Made by a program: the position numbers and the translations under genes | Notes under the pieces: model-generated | Databases searched by the model: none | The model's input: only the letters and a program-made list of their open reading frames with translations | Told to the model about the DNA's origin: nothing | In this document: positions 16,740 through 26,268 of the stretch, piece by piece | How positions within the stretch are numbered: position 1 is the stretch's first letter | Layout of the letters: every line of letters begins with the position of its first letter | From: Rhodoferax sp. U2-2l | GTDB taxonomy: Bacteria > Pseudomonadota > Gammaproteobacteria > Burkholderiales > Burkholderiaceae_C | Length of the DNA: 56,825 nucleotides | Reading direction: 5' to 3' | NCBI RefSeq assembly: GCF_020594515.1 | Contig: NZ_JAJCTH010000023.1 | Span: 1 to 56,825 of the forward strand

Positions 16740-18365
16740 ATGCAAAAACCTTTTGCCATCACGCTCGATGTCGGCAGTTCGCTGGCCAACCACACCGGCT
16801 CGTGGCGCACCTCGCGCCCGGTTTACCTGAGCCGCATGCCCCCTTGCAACCACCAGTGCCCGGCGGGTGAAAACATCCAGGCCTGGTTGTTCCACGCGGA
16901 ATCCGGTGACTACGAACAGGCCTGGCGCACGCTGGTCGAAGACAACCCGTTTCCGGCGATCATGGGCCGGGTCTGTTACCACACCTGCGAAGGCGCCTGC
17001 AACCGCGGCCAGCTCGATGCGGCGGTTGGCATCAATTCGGTCGAACACTTTTTGGGCGACCAGGCGATCGCCCAGGGCTGGAAGTTTGCCGCACCTGCGG
17101 CGCCAACCGGCAAAAAAGTGCTGGTGGTCGGTGCCGGGCCGTCGGGCTTGTCGGCGGCTTATCACCTGGCGCGCCTGGGTCACGCGGTGACGGTGTTTGA
17201 GGCCGGACCGCTGCCCGGCGGGATGATGCGTTTTGGCATTCCGCAATACCGCCTGCCGCGCCAGGTGCTCGACGACGAAGTGCAGCGCATTGTGGACCTG
17301 GGGGTGGACATCCAGTACAACACCAAGGTCACCGATGTGTTGCAGGTCAAGCAGGACTTTGGCTTTGACGCGGTGTTTCTGGCCGTGGGGGCCCACATTG
17401 CCAAGCGTGCCTTCATTCCGGCGGGTGATTCGGCGCATGTGCTGGACGCGATGTCGGTGCTGCGCTCCATGGAAGGTGAAGACAAACCGCTGCTGGGCCG
17501 CAAGGTGGTGGTTTATGGCGGTGGCAACACCGCCATTGACGTGGCGCGCACCGCCAAGCGCCTCGGTGCCACCGAGTCGATCATCGTCTACCGCCGCAAC
17601 CGCGAAAAAATGCCCGCGCACGACTTTGAGGTGGAAGAGGCGCTGCAGGAAGGGGTGTTGATCAAGTGGTTGTCCACCATCAAACAGGCCGGTGAGTCGT
17701 CGATCATGGTCGAAAAGATGGCACTCGACGAGAAGGGCTTTCCGCAGCCCACCGGCGAGTTTGAAACGCTGGAGGCCGATTCGGTGGTGCTGGCATTGGG
17801 TCAGGACGTGGATTTGTCCCTGATCAACAACGTGCCGGACCTGGTGGTGCAAGACGGTGTGGTGCAGGTCAATGCCCAGATGATGACCGGGCATGCCGGT
17901 ATTTTTGCCGGTGGCGACATGGTGCCCGCCGAGCGCAACGTGACGGTGGCCATCGGCCATGGCAAAAAGGCAGCGCGCAATATCGACGCCTGGTTGCGCG
18001 GCGAGGCCTATGTGCCCGCGCCCAAACACAGCGTGGCCACCTTCGACAAGCTCAACACCTGGTACTACAGCGACGCACCCAAAACCATGCGCCCGATGCT
18101 CGACATCATCCGCCGCCAAAGCACGTTCGAGGAAGTGCAGGGCGGTCTGGATGAGAGCAACGCCTTGTTTGAAGCCCGGCGCTGCCTGTCTTGCGGCAAC
18201 TGTTTTGAATGTGACAACTGCTACGGCGTGTGTCCGGACAACGCGGTCATCAAACTGGGGCCTGGCAAAGGCTTCGAGTTCAATTACGACTATTGCAAGG
18301 GTTGCGGCATTTGTGTGTCGGAATGCCCCTGTGGCGCCATCAAAATGGTGCCTGAAGACATCTGA
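16740..18365 (+). CDS. GltD-like FAD/NAD(P) oxidoreductase fused to a 2x[4Fe-4S] ferredoxin
   Basis: A 541-residue electron-transfer subunit. The N-terminus holds the GltD-type cysteine set (CNHQCPAGENIQAW, CYHTCEGACNRGQLD). An FAD-binding VLVVGAGPSGLSAAYHLAR lies near residue 125 and an NAD(P)-binding VVVYGGGNTAIDVARTAKR near residue 255. At the C-terminus, CLSCGNCFECDNCYGVCP and CKGCGICVSECPCGAI would hold two [4Fe-4S] clusters, standing in for the separate delta subunit of many complexes. This suggests that electrons from the 2-oxoacid reach NAD(P)+, as in phenylglyoxylate:NAD+ oxidoreductase, where PadH is GltD-like. Use of free ferredoxin is the alternative. Confidence 0.87.
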   Translation: MQKPFAITLDVGSSLANHTGSWRTSRPVYLSRMPPCNHQCPAGENIQAWLFHAESGDYEQAWRTLVEDNPFPAIMGRVCYHTCEGACNRGQLDAAVGINSVEHFLGDQAIAQGWKFAAPAAPTGKKVLVVGAGPSGLSAAYHLARLGHAVTVFEAGPLPGGMMRFGIPQYRLPRQVLDDEVQRIVDLGVDIQYNTKVTDVLQVKQDFGFDAVFLAVGAHIAKRAFIPAGDSAHVLDAMSVLRSMEGEDKPLLGRKVVVYGGGNTAIDVARTAKRLGATESIIVYRRNREKMPAHDFEVEEALQEGVLIKWLSTIKQAGESSIMVEKMALDEKGFPQPTGEFETLEADSVVLALGQDVDLSLINNVPDLVVQDGVVQVNAQMMTGHAGIFAGGDMVPAERNVTVAIGHGKKAARNIDAWLRGEAYVPAPKHSVATFDKLNTWYYSDAPKTMRPMLDIIRRQSTFEEVQGGLDESNALFEARRCLSCGNCFECDNCYGVCPDNAVIKLGPGKGFEFNYDYCKGCGICVSECPCGAIKMVPEDI

Positions 18366-18411
18366 TCAGGCGCAAAATTCACGAGTAAGTTGCTTTGATA
18401 AGGAGTACATC

Positions 18412-18849
18412 ATGTTCAAGCACATTCTGGTTCCCGTTGACGGTTCAAAAACATCGCAGGCAGCAGTCGGCAAGGCGATCGTGATGGCAAAGGCCTTCGA
18501 CAGCACCGTCACCGTCATTTACGTGATCGACCCCTACCCGTTCACCGGGGTCGGTACTGACTTCGCCTACGGTCAGGCCGAGTATCTGAGTGCCGCCAAC
18601 GCGGAAGCCAATGCCGCTGTGCACGCCGCCAAAGACAGTTTTGCGGCCGCCGGAGTCAAAGTGGAAACCTCGATCATTGAGGCACACACGGCCTGGCGCG
18701 GCATTGTCGAAGCGGGTGATTCACTGCAGGCTGATCTGATCGTGATGGGTTCACACGGACGCAGCGGTCTGGAAAAACTGGTGCTGGGCAGCGTGGCCCA
18801 AGCCGTTTTGTCACACACCAAGCTGCCCGTGCTGGTGATGCGCGACTGA
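18412..18849 (+). CDS. Universal stress protein (UspA family)
   Basis: A 145-residue UspA-fold protein. FKHILVPVDGSKTSQAAVGKAI opens the nucleotide-binding fold, and the ATP-binding motif GSHGRSGLEKLVLGSVAQAVL (G-2x-G-9x-G[S/T]) is intact, so it probably binds ATP. A strong AAGGAG site precedes the ATG. It follows the oxidoreductase operon by 46 bases and may share its anaerobic promoter, which would fit the anaerobic induction known for many Usp proteins. The overlapping upstream frame is a shadow of the previous gene. Confidence 0.9.
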   Translation: MFKHILVPVDGSKTSQAAVGKAIVMAKAFDSTVTVIYVIDPYPFTGVGTDFAYGQAEYLSAANAEANAAVHAAKDSFAAAGVKVETSIIEAHTAWRGIVEAGDSLQADLIVMGSHGRSGLEKLVLGSVAQAVLSHTKLPVLVMRD

Positions 18850-18874
18850 GTCGGCACGACGTCTTTCAGGGTGC

Positions 18875-19606
18875 TCAAAGCACCTTGCTGAGGAAACGCC
18901 GGGTGCGTTCTTCCTGTGGCCGGTCAAACAGCTCGGTCGGTGTGCCTTGCTCCACGATCACACCCTCATCGATGAAGATCACCCGGTCCGCCATCTGACG
19001 GGCAAAACCCATCTCGTGGGTCACCACCACCATGGTCATGCCTTCGGTGGCCAGGGTCTGCATCACCGCCAGCACCTCGCCGACCATCTCGGGGTCGAGC
19101 GCTGAAGTGGGTTCGTCAAACAGCATGATGCGCGGCTGCATGGCCAGCGCCCGGGCAATCGCCACACGCTGCTGCTGGCCGCCCGAGAGCTGGTTGGGGT
19201 AGGCGTCGATCTTGTCGATCAGGCCCACCTTGTCCAGCAGTGCCATCGCGCGGGCCTTGGCGTCGGCCTCGCTCAAGCCACGCACCTTGGACGGCGCCAG
19301 CGTGATGTTATGTAACACCGTTTTGTGCGGAAACAGGTTGAAGCGCTGGAACACCATGCCGATGTCGGAGCGCAGGGCGTCAATATCGGTTTTGGGTTCG
19401 TGCACCGCCACACCATTCACCCAGACCTCACCACCGCTGGCGTCTTCCAGGCCGTTGAGGCAGCGCAAAAACGTGCTTTTCCCCGAGCCCGAGGGGCCGA
19501 TCACACACACCACCTCTTGCGCCGCAATGCTGCAGTCGATGCCGCGCAAGACCTGCAGCGCACCAAACTGTTTGCTCAAAGATTTAACGCGAATCACCTC
19601 GTCCAT
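18875..19606 (-). CDS. Polar amino acid ABC transporter, ATP-binding protein (GlnQ-like)
   Basis: A 243-residue ATPase of the PAAT family. It shows Walker [19 protein letters not shown] near residue 33, the Q-loop region [18 protein letters not shown], signature [19 protein letters not shown], Walker [14 protein letters not shown] and the switch His in [11 protein letters not shown]. It would power uptake by the permease and binding protein encoded upstream on the same strand. The start overlaps the permease gene by 23 bases, so the two are coupled. A small GTGCT/AGCAC hairpin lies at its end, between it and the convergent Usp gene. Confidence 0.93.
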   Translation of the reverse strand: MDEVIRVKSLSKQFGALQVLRGIDCSIAAQEVVCVIGPSGSGKSTFLRCLNGLEDASGGEVWVNGVAVHEPKTDIDALRSDIGMVFQRFNLFPHKTVLHNITLAPSKVRGLSEADAKARAMALLDKVGLIDKIDAYPNQLSGGQQQRVAIARALAMQPRIMLFDEPTSALDPEMVGEVLAVMQTLATEGMTMVVVTHEMGFARQMADRVIFIDEGVIVEQGTPTELFDRPQEERTRRFLSKVL

Positions 19607-20351
19607 AACGGGCCTCCAGTCTCTTCACCACATAGGCCAGGCCCAGGGTCAACACCCAATACATCAAAGAAATCGTCAGATACGGCTCCCAGTAGCGGGA
19701 GTAGGCGCCCGCCACCGTGCGGGCGGCGTAGGCCAGCTCGGCCAGGCCAATCGCCGAGATCAGCGACGAATCTTTCAGCAGCGAGATGGCGTTGTTGCCC
19801 AGCGGCGGCAACATGCGCCGAAACGCCTGCGGCAGCACCACGTGGTACATCGTGCGGCCATAACTCATGCCCAGCGAACGTGAGGCCTCCACCTGGCCCT
19901 TGTCGATCGACTGGATACCGGCGCGGAATATCTCGGAGATGTAGGCACCGGCATTGAGCGTCAAAGCCGCCACGCCGGACAGAAACGCACCGTAGTTCTG
20001 CTTGAGGTTTCTGGCCAGATCACCGTCGATCAGGATGCCGTCCACCGGGTTGATGAACAGCGGCAGCACCGCAAAATGCATCAGCAGAATCTGCACAAAC
20101 AGCGGTGTGCCACGGAAGAAACTCACATACACCGTGGACGGCCAGCGCAGCGCAAAACGGCACAGCTGGCGCAGCGGCGCGTGGCGCGCATCGGCCACCC
20201 GCGCCAGCCCAATCGCCAGCCCCAGGGCCGTGCCCTGGATGATGCAGATCACCGTGACCAGCACGGTCATCTGCAGGCCATGCCAGAACAGCTCGGCGTA
20301 CTCCGCAATGATGTCGGCGCGGAACCAGCCGAACCATAAAACTTGATCCAT
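19584..20351 (-). CDS. Polar amino acid ABC transporter, permease
   Basis: A 255-residue inner-membrane permease of the His/Glu/Gln/Arg family. It has a long first helix ([25 protein letters not shown]), then [19 protein letters not shown]. The EAA coupling loop is [33 protein letters not shown] single permease gene suggests it acts as a homodimer. It lies 19 bases downstream of the binding-protein gene. Confidence 0.92.
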   Translation of the reverse strand: MDQVLWFGWFRADIIAEYAELFWHGLQMTVLVTVICIIQGTALGLAIGLARVADARHAPLRQLCRFALRWPSTVYVSFFRGTPLFVQILLMHFAVLPLFINPVDGILIDGDLARNLKQNYGAFLSGVAALTLNAGAYISEIFRAGIQSIDKGQVEASRSLGMSYGRTMYHVVLPQAFRRMLPPLGNNAISLLKDSSLISAIGLAELAYAARTVAGAYSRYWEPYLTISLMYWVLTLGLAYVVKRLEARYGRGDSR

Positions 20352-20370
20352 AAACCGCGAGGATCAGTGT

Positions 20371-21141
20371 TTATTGCGCGGGCAGCGCAGGTGCTTCAGC
20401 CTGGAACCACTTCTTGTAGATCTGGGCGTAGCTGCCATCGGCCTTCACAGCGGCCAGACCGGTGTTGAGCTTATCGAGTAATGCCTTGTTGCCCTGTTTC
20501 ACCACAATGCCGAAATATTCCTTGGGGAAGCTGGCGTCGGCCACGGTTTTGAGGCCCTTGTGCTCTTGCACGCGGAAGGCGATCACACCGTTGTCACCCA
20601 TGGCGGCGTCCAGACCGCTGTTGGCCAACTCGGCGATGACCACCGGGGTGCTCTCAAAGCGGCGGATGTCGGGGTTGGTCTTACCAAACTCGCGCGAGGT
20701 CATGTCATCCGCGGTGCTGCCGGTGACCACACCAATCTTCTTGCCAGCCAGGTCTTTCAGGCCTTTGGCGGTGCTGCTGGTGGGCACAGCAATGAGCTGA
20801 CGCGCTTCAAAGTAGGGGGCGGTGAAGTCGTAAGACTGTTTGCGTTTGTCGTTGATGGTGACGCCAGAGATCACCAGGTCCACATCACCGTTGTTGAGCG
20901 CAGCAAAAATGCCGGTCCAGGGGGTGTTGACGATCTTGATCTGCAGGCCGGCCTTTTGCGCCACGGCTTTGATCATGTCGATGTCGTAACCCACAATTTC
21001 CTTGGTGGGGGTTTCATAGGCAAAAGGCCGGTAGGTGGCGCTGGAGCCCACCACCAGCTCTTTGTTTTGCGCCTGGCCCAGGCCCGGTGCGCAGAAAGCC
21101 AATGCGGTCAGTGCCAGACCGGCGATACGTTGGATACCCAT
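20371..21141 (-). CDS. Polar amino acid ABC transporter, periplasmic binding protein
   Basis: A 256-residue class-3 solute-binding protein. The signal peptide is MGIQRIAGLALTALAFCAPGLGQAQ. The mature part carries the family pattern GSSATYRPFAYETPTKEIVGYDIDMIKAV, TPWTGIFAALNNGDVDLVISGVTI and FTAPYFEARQLIAV. The sequence resembles glutamine- or basic-amino-acid-binding proteins, but the substrate cannot be fixed. The ATG at 21141 starts the signal peptide; a longer frame to 21204 has no support. The region upstream to about 21430 holds the operon promoter and no gene. Confidence 0.9.
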   Translation of the reverse strand: MGIQRIAGLALTALAFCAPGLGQAQNKELVVGSSATYRPFAYETPTKEIVGYDIDMIKAVAQKAGLQIKIVNTPWTGIFAALNNGDVDLVISGVTINDKRKQSYDFTAPYFEARQLIAVPTSSTAKGLKDLAGKKIGVVTGSTADDMTSREFGKTNPDIRRFESTPVVIAELANSGLDAAMGDNGVIAFRVQEHKGLKTVADASFPKEYFGIVVKQGNKALLDKLNTGLAAVKADGSYAQIYKKWFQAEAPALPAQ

Positions 21142-21433
21142 GAATTCATCCTTTGAATAAAACGAACCGAAAGAAAATGGGCCGTCGGGGAGCCCTTGCA
21201 CCAAGGTTCAAAAAGCCCCTGAGCCTGTGACCTGATCCCTGCCCGAGAAGACCCCTCGCGGGCTGTTGCCAAAGACCAGAGCGCGCATTCTAAAGTTAAA
21301 GAATTTGGTCTTACGCAGGTTTAACAATTCGTTCATAAAAGCGTGATTCAGAAACACACTAACAGCAGGTCGCTATGCGTCAAAACAGGTCAGCCCCTCC
21401 GTCTGGCGGACCTGGATCCGATAGGAGTTCGGC

Positions 21434-21851
21434 ATGCGATTGTTGAGCGGTGAACAACCCAGGAAGTTTTTGCCCGCGTGGGTGCCATATGCCATGACGG
21501 CGGCACTGGTGTCGGCCCTGATCCTGGTTTGACCGGTTTCACGCGCTGATCTGAGGCCCGTCGCAGCCAGGTCGAGGCCGCCGTCACCCCCCAGAATCAG
21601 GCCCTGCTGCTGGCCGGGCAGGTGAGTACGCTGTTTGCCCGGGCCGACTCGTATGTGAGTCCACCCGCCGGATTCGCCAAGCGGGTGGCGACGCGGGTGC
21701 TGTCCCGATCATGGCCATGACGGCCAATGCCTTTGCCGAGGACCGGATGCGCTGCCTGGACGCTGGCATGAACGACGACGTGACCAAACCCGTGACCCCC
21801 GCTGCGTTGTACGAGGTCCTTGTGCGTCAATTCAGTCGCCAAGGCGGGTGA
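21434..21851 (+). pseudogene. Remnant of a membrane hybrid sensor histidine kinase
   Basis: Three pieces remain in different frames. After an AGGAG site, the ATG at 21434 gives a short leader and transmembrane start (FLPAWVPYAMTAALVSALIL) that meets a stop. The next frame gives RRSQVEAAVTPQNQALLLAG, the start of a periplasmic sensor domain. The last, from about 21709, reads PIMAMTANAFAEDRMRCLDA and then GMNDDVTKPVTPAALYEVL to a TGA at 21851, the C-terminal half of a response-regulator receiver with its conserved Lys. The kinase core is missing, so a large internal deletion plus frameshifts have removed it. Confidence 0.75.
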
Positions 21852-21908
21852 AGCGCAGCCTGGGTAGGCTTGGCTTCACTGGCCACTGTTAACCGCCGAC
21901 CCGCAAAC

Positions 21909-24815
21909 TCAACCGCATTGACCCACGTAGCCGCAGGCGGTGCAGAAATCGCAGCCGTCCTTGTGGATCACGGTGGGGTTGCCGCACTCGGGGCAGGCTT
22001 TGCCCGCCATGGTGCGGCTGGCTTCCTTGGCTTCGGGCGTGTCGAGCACACCCATGTCACGCAGTGGGAAGCCTTCTTCGTTCAGGATACCCAGCATCGC
22101 ATAGCGGTGAATGATCAGGCGGGCGATGTAGGCCACGGTGGACGGCCACACTTGCTGGCGGCGCTCGTTGTTGGGCAGGCCCGGCACAAAGGCCATGAAA
22201 TGACCCAGAGGTTCCGCGTAGTTCAACAACTTGCGCAGCTTCATGCCAATCCAGGCCGGGTCAATCACCCGCATGTCCAAGGAGAGCAGGCGCGCCAGGC
22301 CGTCCATGGCTTTGGGGTAGTTGCCGCTGAAGCCCACGGCACAGGGGCGGGTCACCACACCACCGTCATGGCTGGGCAGGTTCACCTCTTTCAAGGTGAC
22401 CGTGAAGGATTCGCTGGTGGCTGGGTTGTCCACGTCCACCGACCAGGCCAGCGTGCCCGAGGTGCCAGTTTGCGGTTCACCACGGCTGAACATGGCGTCA
22501 ATCACCGGGGTGTAGGCGGGTTTGGACTCGGGTGCGCGCAGTTTGGCGCTGGCGGCCACCTGCTCACAGCGCCAGCGGATCACCGCCGCTGTGGCGGCCA
22601 CCACGCCGGGGAATTTGCGCTTTTCGCCGTGCGGCGGGAAGGGCATGTCAAAGGCGTGTTCTTCGCTTACCGTGGCCAGGGCGTCGAGTTTGAGTTGCAG
22701 CCAGGCCGGGTCGTTGGCACGCAAGTCCATCGACAGGGTTTTGGCCATGGCGCCCAGACCGCGGGGCTGGTCCGAGCCATTGACCCAGACTTCAAACGGC
22801 TGGGGTGCGCCGCCTTCTTCGGGCGAGAGTTCGCCGATGAACAAGGCAAAGTCGCCAAACGGGTGGTGCACCATGAAGGTCCAGGCCGAGTTGCCTCCCG
22901 GCAACTGCGGACGACCGGGCCAGCGCAGGCTGGACAGCACCGGTGCGGGCAGGCGGTCCAGCGCCAGGCGGTGGTTGGCACTGTCAATCTGCAACGGTTT
23001 GGCCACGGTGGGGGCGCTGGGCGTGACGCTCAGCACCGAGCCCAGCACGCTGTTAGGCCGGTAGGTGGCCAGGCCTTTGAGGCCGGATTTCCAGGCGGCT
23101 GTGTACAGGTCCTGGAAGTCTTCATAAGGGTAGTCGGCCGGCACGTTGACGGTTTTGGAAATCGCGGTGTCGATGTAGGGGGCCACCGCCGCCACCATTT
23201 CTTCATGCGCCTGGGCGCTCATTTCCAGCGCGGTCACAAACGCGGGCGTCAGGGGGGCGTTTTCACCCTTGAGGTGGCGGAACAGGCGCCAGGCGTGGTC
23301 TTCCACCGCGTATTCCTTGAAGCTGCCGTCGGGCATGCGTTTTTTGCGGGTGTAGGTCCAGCTGAAGGCGGGCTCGATGCCGTTGCTGGCGTTGTCGGCA
23401 AAAGCCAGGCTGATGGTGCCGGTGGGCGCAATCGACAGCAGGTGCGAGTTGCGCAGGCCGGTTTTGCGGATGCGGTCTTTCAGGCTGGCGGGCAGGCGCG
23501 AGGCAAAGGTCTGGCCGCTCAAAAACAGGTCAGCGTTGAACAGCGGGAAGGCGCCACGCTCTTGTGCCAGCTCGGCGGAGGCGTCATAAGCGGTGTCGCG
23601 CATCAGGATCGAGATACGTTGCGCCATGTCGCGTGCCTGCTGGGTGTCGTAACGCAGGTTCATCATCACCAGCGCGTCGCCCAGACCGGTGAAACCCAGG
23701 CCGACCCGGCGCTTGCTGGCGGCTTCTTGCTGTTGCTGGGGCAGGGGCCAGACGGTGGCTTCCAGCACGTTGTCAAGCATACGCACCGCCACCCGGGCCA
23801 CGGCGGCAAAACCGGCTTCGTCAAAGCTGGCCTTGGCGCTGAAGGGTTTGCGCACAAAACGGGTCAGGTCAATCGAACCCAGGCAGCAGCAGCCATAAGG
23901 TGGCAGCGGTTGTTCGGCACACGGGTTGGTGCTGGCGATGGTTTCGCAATACGACAGGTTGTTGTCGCGGTTGATCTGGTCCAGAAACAACACGCCCGGC
24001 TCGGCGTGGTCGTAGGTGGAGCGCATGATCTGGTCCCACAGGGCGCGGGCCTTGAGCTTGCGGTAGGTCCAGATGCCGGTGTCCTTGTTTTGAAAAGCGC
24101 CTTCTTCTTTTTGCGGCACGCCGGGTTCGGCGCGGTGCACCAGGGCGAAGTCAGCATCAGCCTGCACCGCGTTCATGAACTCGTCAGTCACGCCCACCGA
24201 GATGTTGAAGTTCTTCAGGTCGCCCTTGTCCTTGGCGTGGATGAATTCCTCGATGTCCGGGTGGTCGCAGCGCAACACACCCATCTGGGCACCACGGCGG
24301 GCACCGGCCGACTCGACCGTTTCACACGAGCGGTCAAACACGCGCATGTAGCTGACCGGGCCACTGGCGGAGCTTTGGGTGCTGCCCACCCAGGCACCAC
24401 GCGGGCGGATGCGCGAGAAGTCGTAGCCCACACCACCACCACGGCGCATGGTCTCGGCGGCCTCGGTCAGCGCGGTGTAGATGCCGGGGTGGCCGTCTTC
24501 CACATGGGCAATCGAGTCGCCCACGGGCTGCACAAAACAGTTGATCAGCGTGGCCGACAGGTTGGTGCCAGCGGCCGACTGGATGCGCCCGGCGGGCAGA
24601 AAGCCGGCTTGCAAGGCCTCCAGAAACTTGCCTTCCCAGAGTTTTTGCTGGTCGGGCTGTTCGACGCTGGCCAGCGCGCGCGCCACGCGTTGGTTCACGT
24701 CGGCAATGCTGCATTCGCTGCCTTTGCTGTACTTTTCGATCAGCACTTCTTCACTGATGGGTTGGGGCGGGAGTGACAGCGTGGTGTGAGCAAGCTCCGG
24801 GGTGTGCAGTGCCAT
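21909..24815 (-). CDS. nrdJ: Adenosylcobalamin-dependent (class II) ribonucleoside-diphosphate reductase
   Basis: A 968-residue class II reductase that makes deoxyribonucleotides using vitamin B12, independent of oxygen. Visible marks are [22 protein letters not shown] near residue 75, [18 protein letters not shown], the active-site [24 protein letters not shown], and [10 protein letters not shown]. The C-terminal cysteine tail [23 protein letters not shown] resembles the zinc-binding end of NrdJ. The region between about residue 620 and 880 carries a duplicated TSCPD-like domain. It lies alone on its strand, with NrdR-like boxes upstream. No cobalamin riboswitch was recognised. Confidence 0.94.
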   Translation of the reverse strand: MALHTPELAHTTLSLPPQPISEEVLIEKYSKGSECSIADVNQRVARALASVEQPDQQKLWEGKFLEALQAGFLPAGRIQSAAGTNLSATLINCFVQPVGDSIAHVEDGHPGIYTALTEAAETMRRGGGVGYDFSRIRPRGAWVGSTQSSASGPVSYMRVFDRSCETVESAGARRGAQMGVLRCDHPDIEEFIHAKDKGDLKNFNISVGVTDEFMNAVQADADFALVHRAEPGVPQKEEGAFQNKDTGIWTYRKLKARALWDQIMRSTYDHAEPGVLFLDQINRDNNLSYCETIASTNPCAEQPLPPYGCCCLGSIDLTRFVRKPFSAKASFDEAGFAAVARVAVRMLDNVLEATVWPLPQQQQEAASKRRVGLGFTGLGDALVMMNLRYDTQQARDMAQRISILMRDTAYDASAELAQERGAFPLFNADLFLSGQTFASRLPASLKDRIRKTGLRNSHLLSIAPTGTISLAFADNASNGIEPAFSWTYTRKKRMPDGSFKEYAVEDHAWRLFRHLKGENAPLTPAFVTALEMSAQAHEEMVAAVAPYIDTAISKTVNVPADYPYEDFQDLYTAAWKSGLKGLATYRPNSVLGSVLSVTPSAPTVAKPLQIDSANHRLALDRLPAPVLSSLRWPGRPQLPGGNSAWTFMVHHPFGDFALFIGELSPEEGGAPQPFEVWVNGSDQPRGLGAMAKTLSMDLRANDPAWLQLKLDALATVSEEHAFDMPFPPHGEKRKFPGVVAATAAVIRWRCEQVAASAKLRAPESKPAYTPVIDAMFSRGEPQTGTSGTLAWSVDVDNPATSESFTVTLKEVNLPSHDGGVVTRPCAVGFSGNYPKAMDGLARLLSLDMRVIDPAWIGMKLRKLLNYAEPLGHFMAFVPGLPNNERRQQVWPSTVAYIARLIIHRYAMLGILNEEGFPLRDMGVLDTPEAKEASRTMAGKACPECGNPTVIHKDGCDFCTACGYVGQCG

Positions 24816-24912
24816 AAATAGGTCCTAAAAAGTGAGCGCTGAAGATAGGGTTTAATTGACTTCCAGAGACTTTTCAGCAACGTCATCTGCTTGTCGAAAT
24901 CGGTTCCAAACG

Positions 24913-24956
24913 CTACCTGTAGTGTTTGGGGAGGCAAATGTTACCACCTATGGTGT
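24913..24956 (-). promoter_or_regulatory. nrdR box: Two NrdR-like boxes upstream of nrdJ
   Basis: Two copies of CYACCTRTRGTGT (24913-24925 and 24944-24956) lie 31 bases apart, the usual spacing of paired NrdR boxes, about 100-140 bases before the nrdJ start. Extended to 16 bases, the first agrees with the published NrdR consensus acaCwAtATaTwGtgt at about 12 positions and the second at about 10. NrdR is the zinc/ATP-cone repressor of ribonucleotide reductase genes. The match is imperfect; the shared sequence and spacing are the main support. Confidence 0.55.
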
Positions 24957-25048
24957 GTGAAATGTGTGAGCGACGGTAAGCACAGGCAACATTTCTTGGC
25001 TTGACATGTCTGCAAAACCGGGGCAGGCGTCACCCGGTCGGCATCACC

Positions 25049-25462
25049 TCAGCTTGCCAGCCAGCCCAGCGGATGGTGCGCCAGCGCAATCGAGATGATG
25101 GTGAGCGCGGTGGCCAGCGCCGCAACAAAAAACAGCAAGCGTGCCCGATGCGTTTTGGCGCGCTTGAGCCCGTAAGACCCCAGCACGATGTAGACCAGCA
25201 GCAACACCAGCTTGACACCGAGCCAGGTGTCGCGGGTGGGGTTGAACTGCAGCAGACCCCACAGGGTCAGTCCGGCGGCCATCAACACCGTGTCGAGTGC
25301 CACACTCAGCCAGCGCCAGCGCGCCTGCATCGGCCAGGCCTGGCGCCAGGCCACCCCCAGACCGCGTGCGGTGAACAGCGCCACGCTCAACGTGACGGCG
25401 CTGACATGCAGCGTCAGGGTGGCGCGGTAGAGCCAGGGGGCGTATTCGAGCGGGTTGGTCAC
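25049..25462 (-). CDS. SirB2 family membrane protein
   Basis: A 137-residue hydrophobic protein with four predicted helices. It has the SirB2-like features LYRATLTLHVSAVTLSVALFTARG, a central SVALDTVLMAAGLTLW, and WLGVKLVLLLVYIVLGSYGLKRAKTHRARLLFFV. Function is unknown. It follows the dnr-type regulator gene by 15 bases, so it probably belongs to the end of the nor operon. The family often appears beside respiratory or nitrogen-oxide genes, which agrees with this context. Confidence 0.75.
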   Translation of the reverse strand: MTNPLEYAPWLYRATLTLHVSAVTLSVALFTARGLGVAWRQAWPMQARWRWLSVALDTVLMAAGLTLWGLLQFNPTRDTWLGVKLVLLLVYIVLGSYGLKRAKTHRARLLFFVAALATALTIISIALAHHPLGWLAS

Positions 25463-25477
25463 GTTACATGCCGCCGA

Positions 25478-26173
25478 TTACTGCGAGCCGTAGCCCGCGA
25501 GCTTGTGGACATCCAGGATCCGGATTTCGCGCCGGTCGATTTCGATCAGCCCTTGCTCTTCCAGCTCACGCAGCACCCGCGAAAAATACTCGGGTGTGAG
25601 CGACAAGCGGGACGCAATGGTGGCCTTGCTCACAGGCAAAGACACGGTGACCACACCCGATGGCGTATGAAGATCATGCTCTATATCCCGTAGCAAAAAA
25701 CCGATCATCCGCTGCATGCCGCTTTGCAGGGCGTAACTCTCCACGTCTTGCACCAGCCCGTGCAGGCGCCGCGAGATGCCCGCCAGCATGTGCAGCGAAA
25801 ACCGCGGGTCTTGCGCCACCTCCTTGAAAACGGCGTCTTTGCTCACGCGCAGCAGCAGGCTGTCGCCCAGCGCTTGCACGCTCAGAAAGGAGGGCTTCTC
25901 CAGGAACACCATGGCTTCGGCGAAACTCTGGCCGGGCCCGACGATTTCAAGCACTTTTTCCTGGCCGCTCGGCGCCACCATGAACAGTTTGACCTGACCC
26001 ACGATGACGACAAAAAAGGCATCGCACGGGTCGCCGTTGCGAAACACCATCTCACCGCGGGCAAAGCGCTTGAGTTGGCAACCTTGTGCCAAACGCGCGC
26101 GCTCGTCGTTGGAGAGGTCGCTGAACAAGGGCATGACGGCCAGGTAACGTTGGATATCAAAAGTGTCTGACAT
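25478..26173 (-). CDS. dnr: Crp/Fnr-family regulator, probably DNR/NnrR type (NO-responsive)
   Basis: A 231-residue regulator: cyclic-nucleotide-binding-like domain (about 15-130, with RGEMVFRNGDPCDAFFVVIVGQVKLFM), a long dimer helix and a winged helix. The recognition helix LTPEYFSRVLRELEEQG keeps the E-x-x-S-R spacing that reads TTGA half-sites in FNR. The N-terminal cysteine cluster of FNR is absent (single Cys near residue 32), which argues for the DNR/NnrR group, where heme senses NO. It lies 95 bases after norD and would act on the norC/nnrS dyads. The upstream open frame to 26404 is not supported. Confidence 0.82.
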   Translation of the reverse strand: MSDTFDIQRYLAVMPLFSDLSNDERARLAQGCQLKRFARGEMVFRNGDPCDAFFVVIVGQVKLFMVAPSGQEKVLEIVGPGQSFAEAMVFLEKPSFLSVQALGDSLLLRVSKDAVFKEVAQDPRFSLHMLAGISRRLHGLVQDVESYALQSGMQRMIGFLLRDIEHDLHTPSGVVTVSLPVSKATIASRLSLTPEYFSRVLRELEEQGLIEIDRREIRILDVHKLAGYGSQ

Positions 26174-26268
26174 GAGCTGGATACACGGTTCACCCCGAGG
26201 CTGCTGCGCAGGGGGGCGGTGTGAGGGGTAAGAGAAAGGGCGCGAACCATAACACCGAACGCTGGAAA

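Noticed and set aside
21870..24776. A 968-residue open frame on the plus strand, opposite nrdJ
   Set aside because: It is the codon-mirror of nrdJ, has a His/Gly/Gln/Val-rich composition with no family signature, and nrdJ is beyond doubt.
24816..25048. Cobalamin riboswitch before nrdJ
   Set aside because: No B12-box-like sequence or the expected extended stems were recognised; paired NrdR-like boxes explain the region better.
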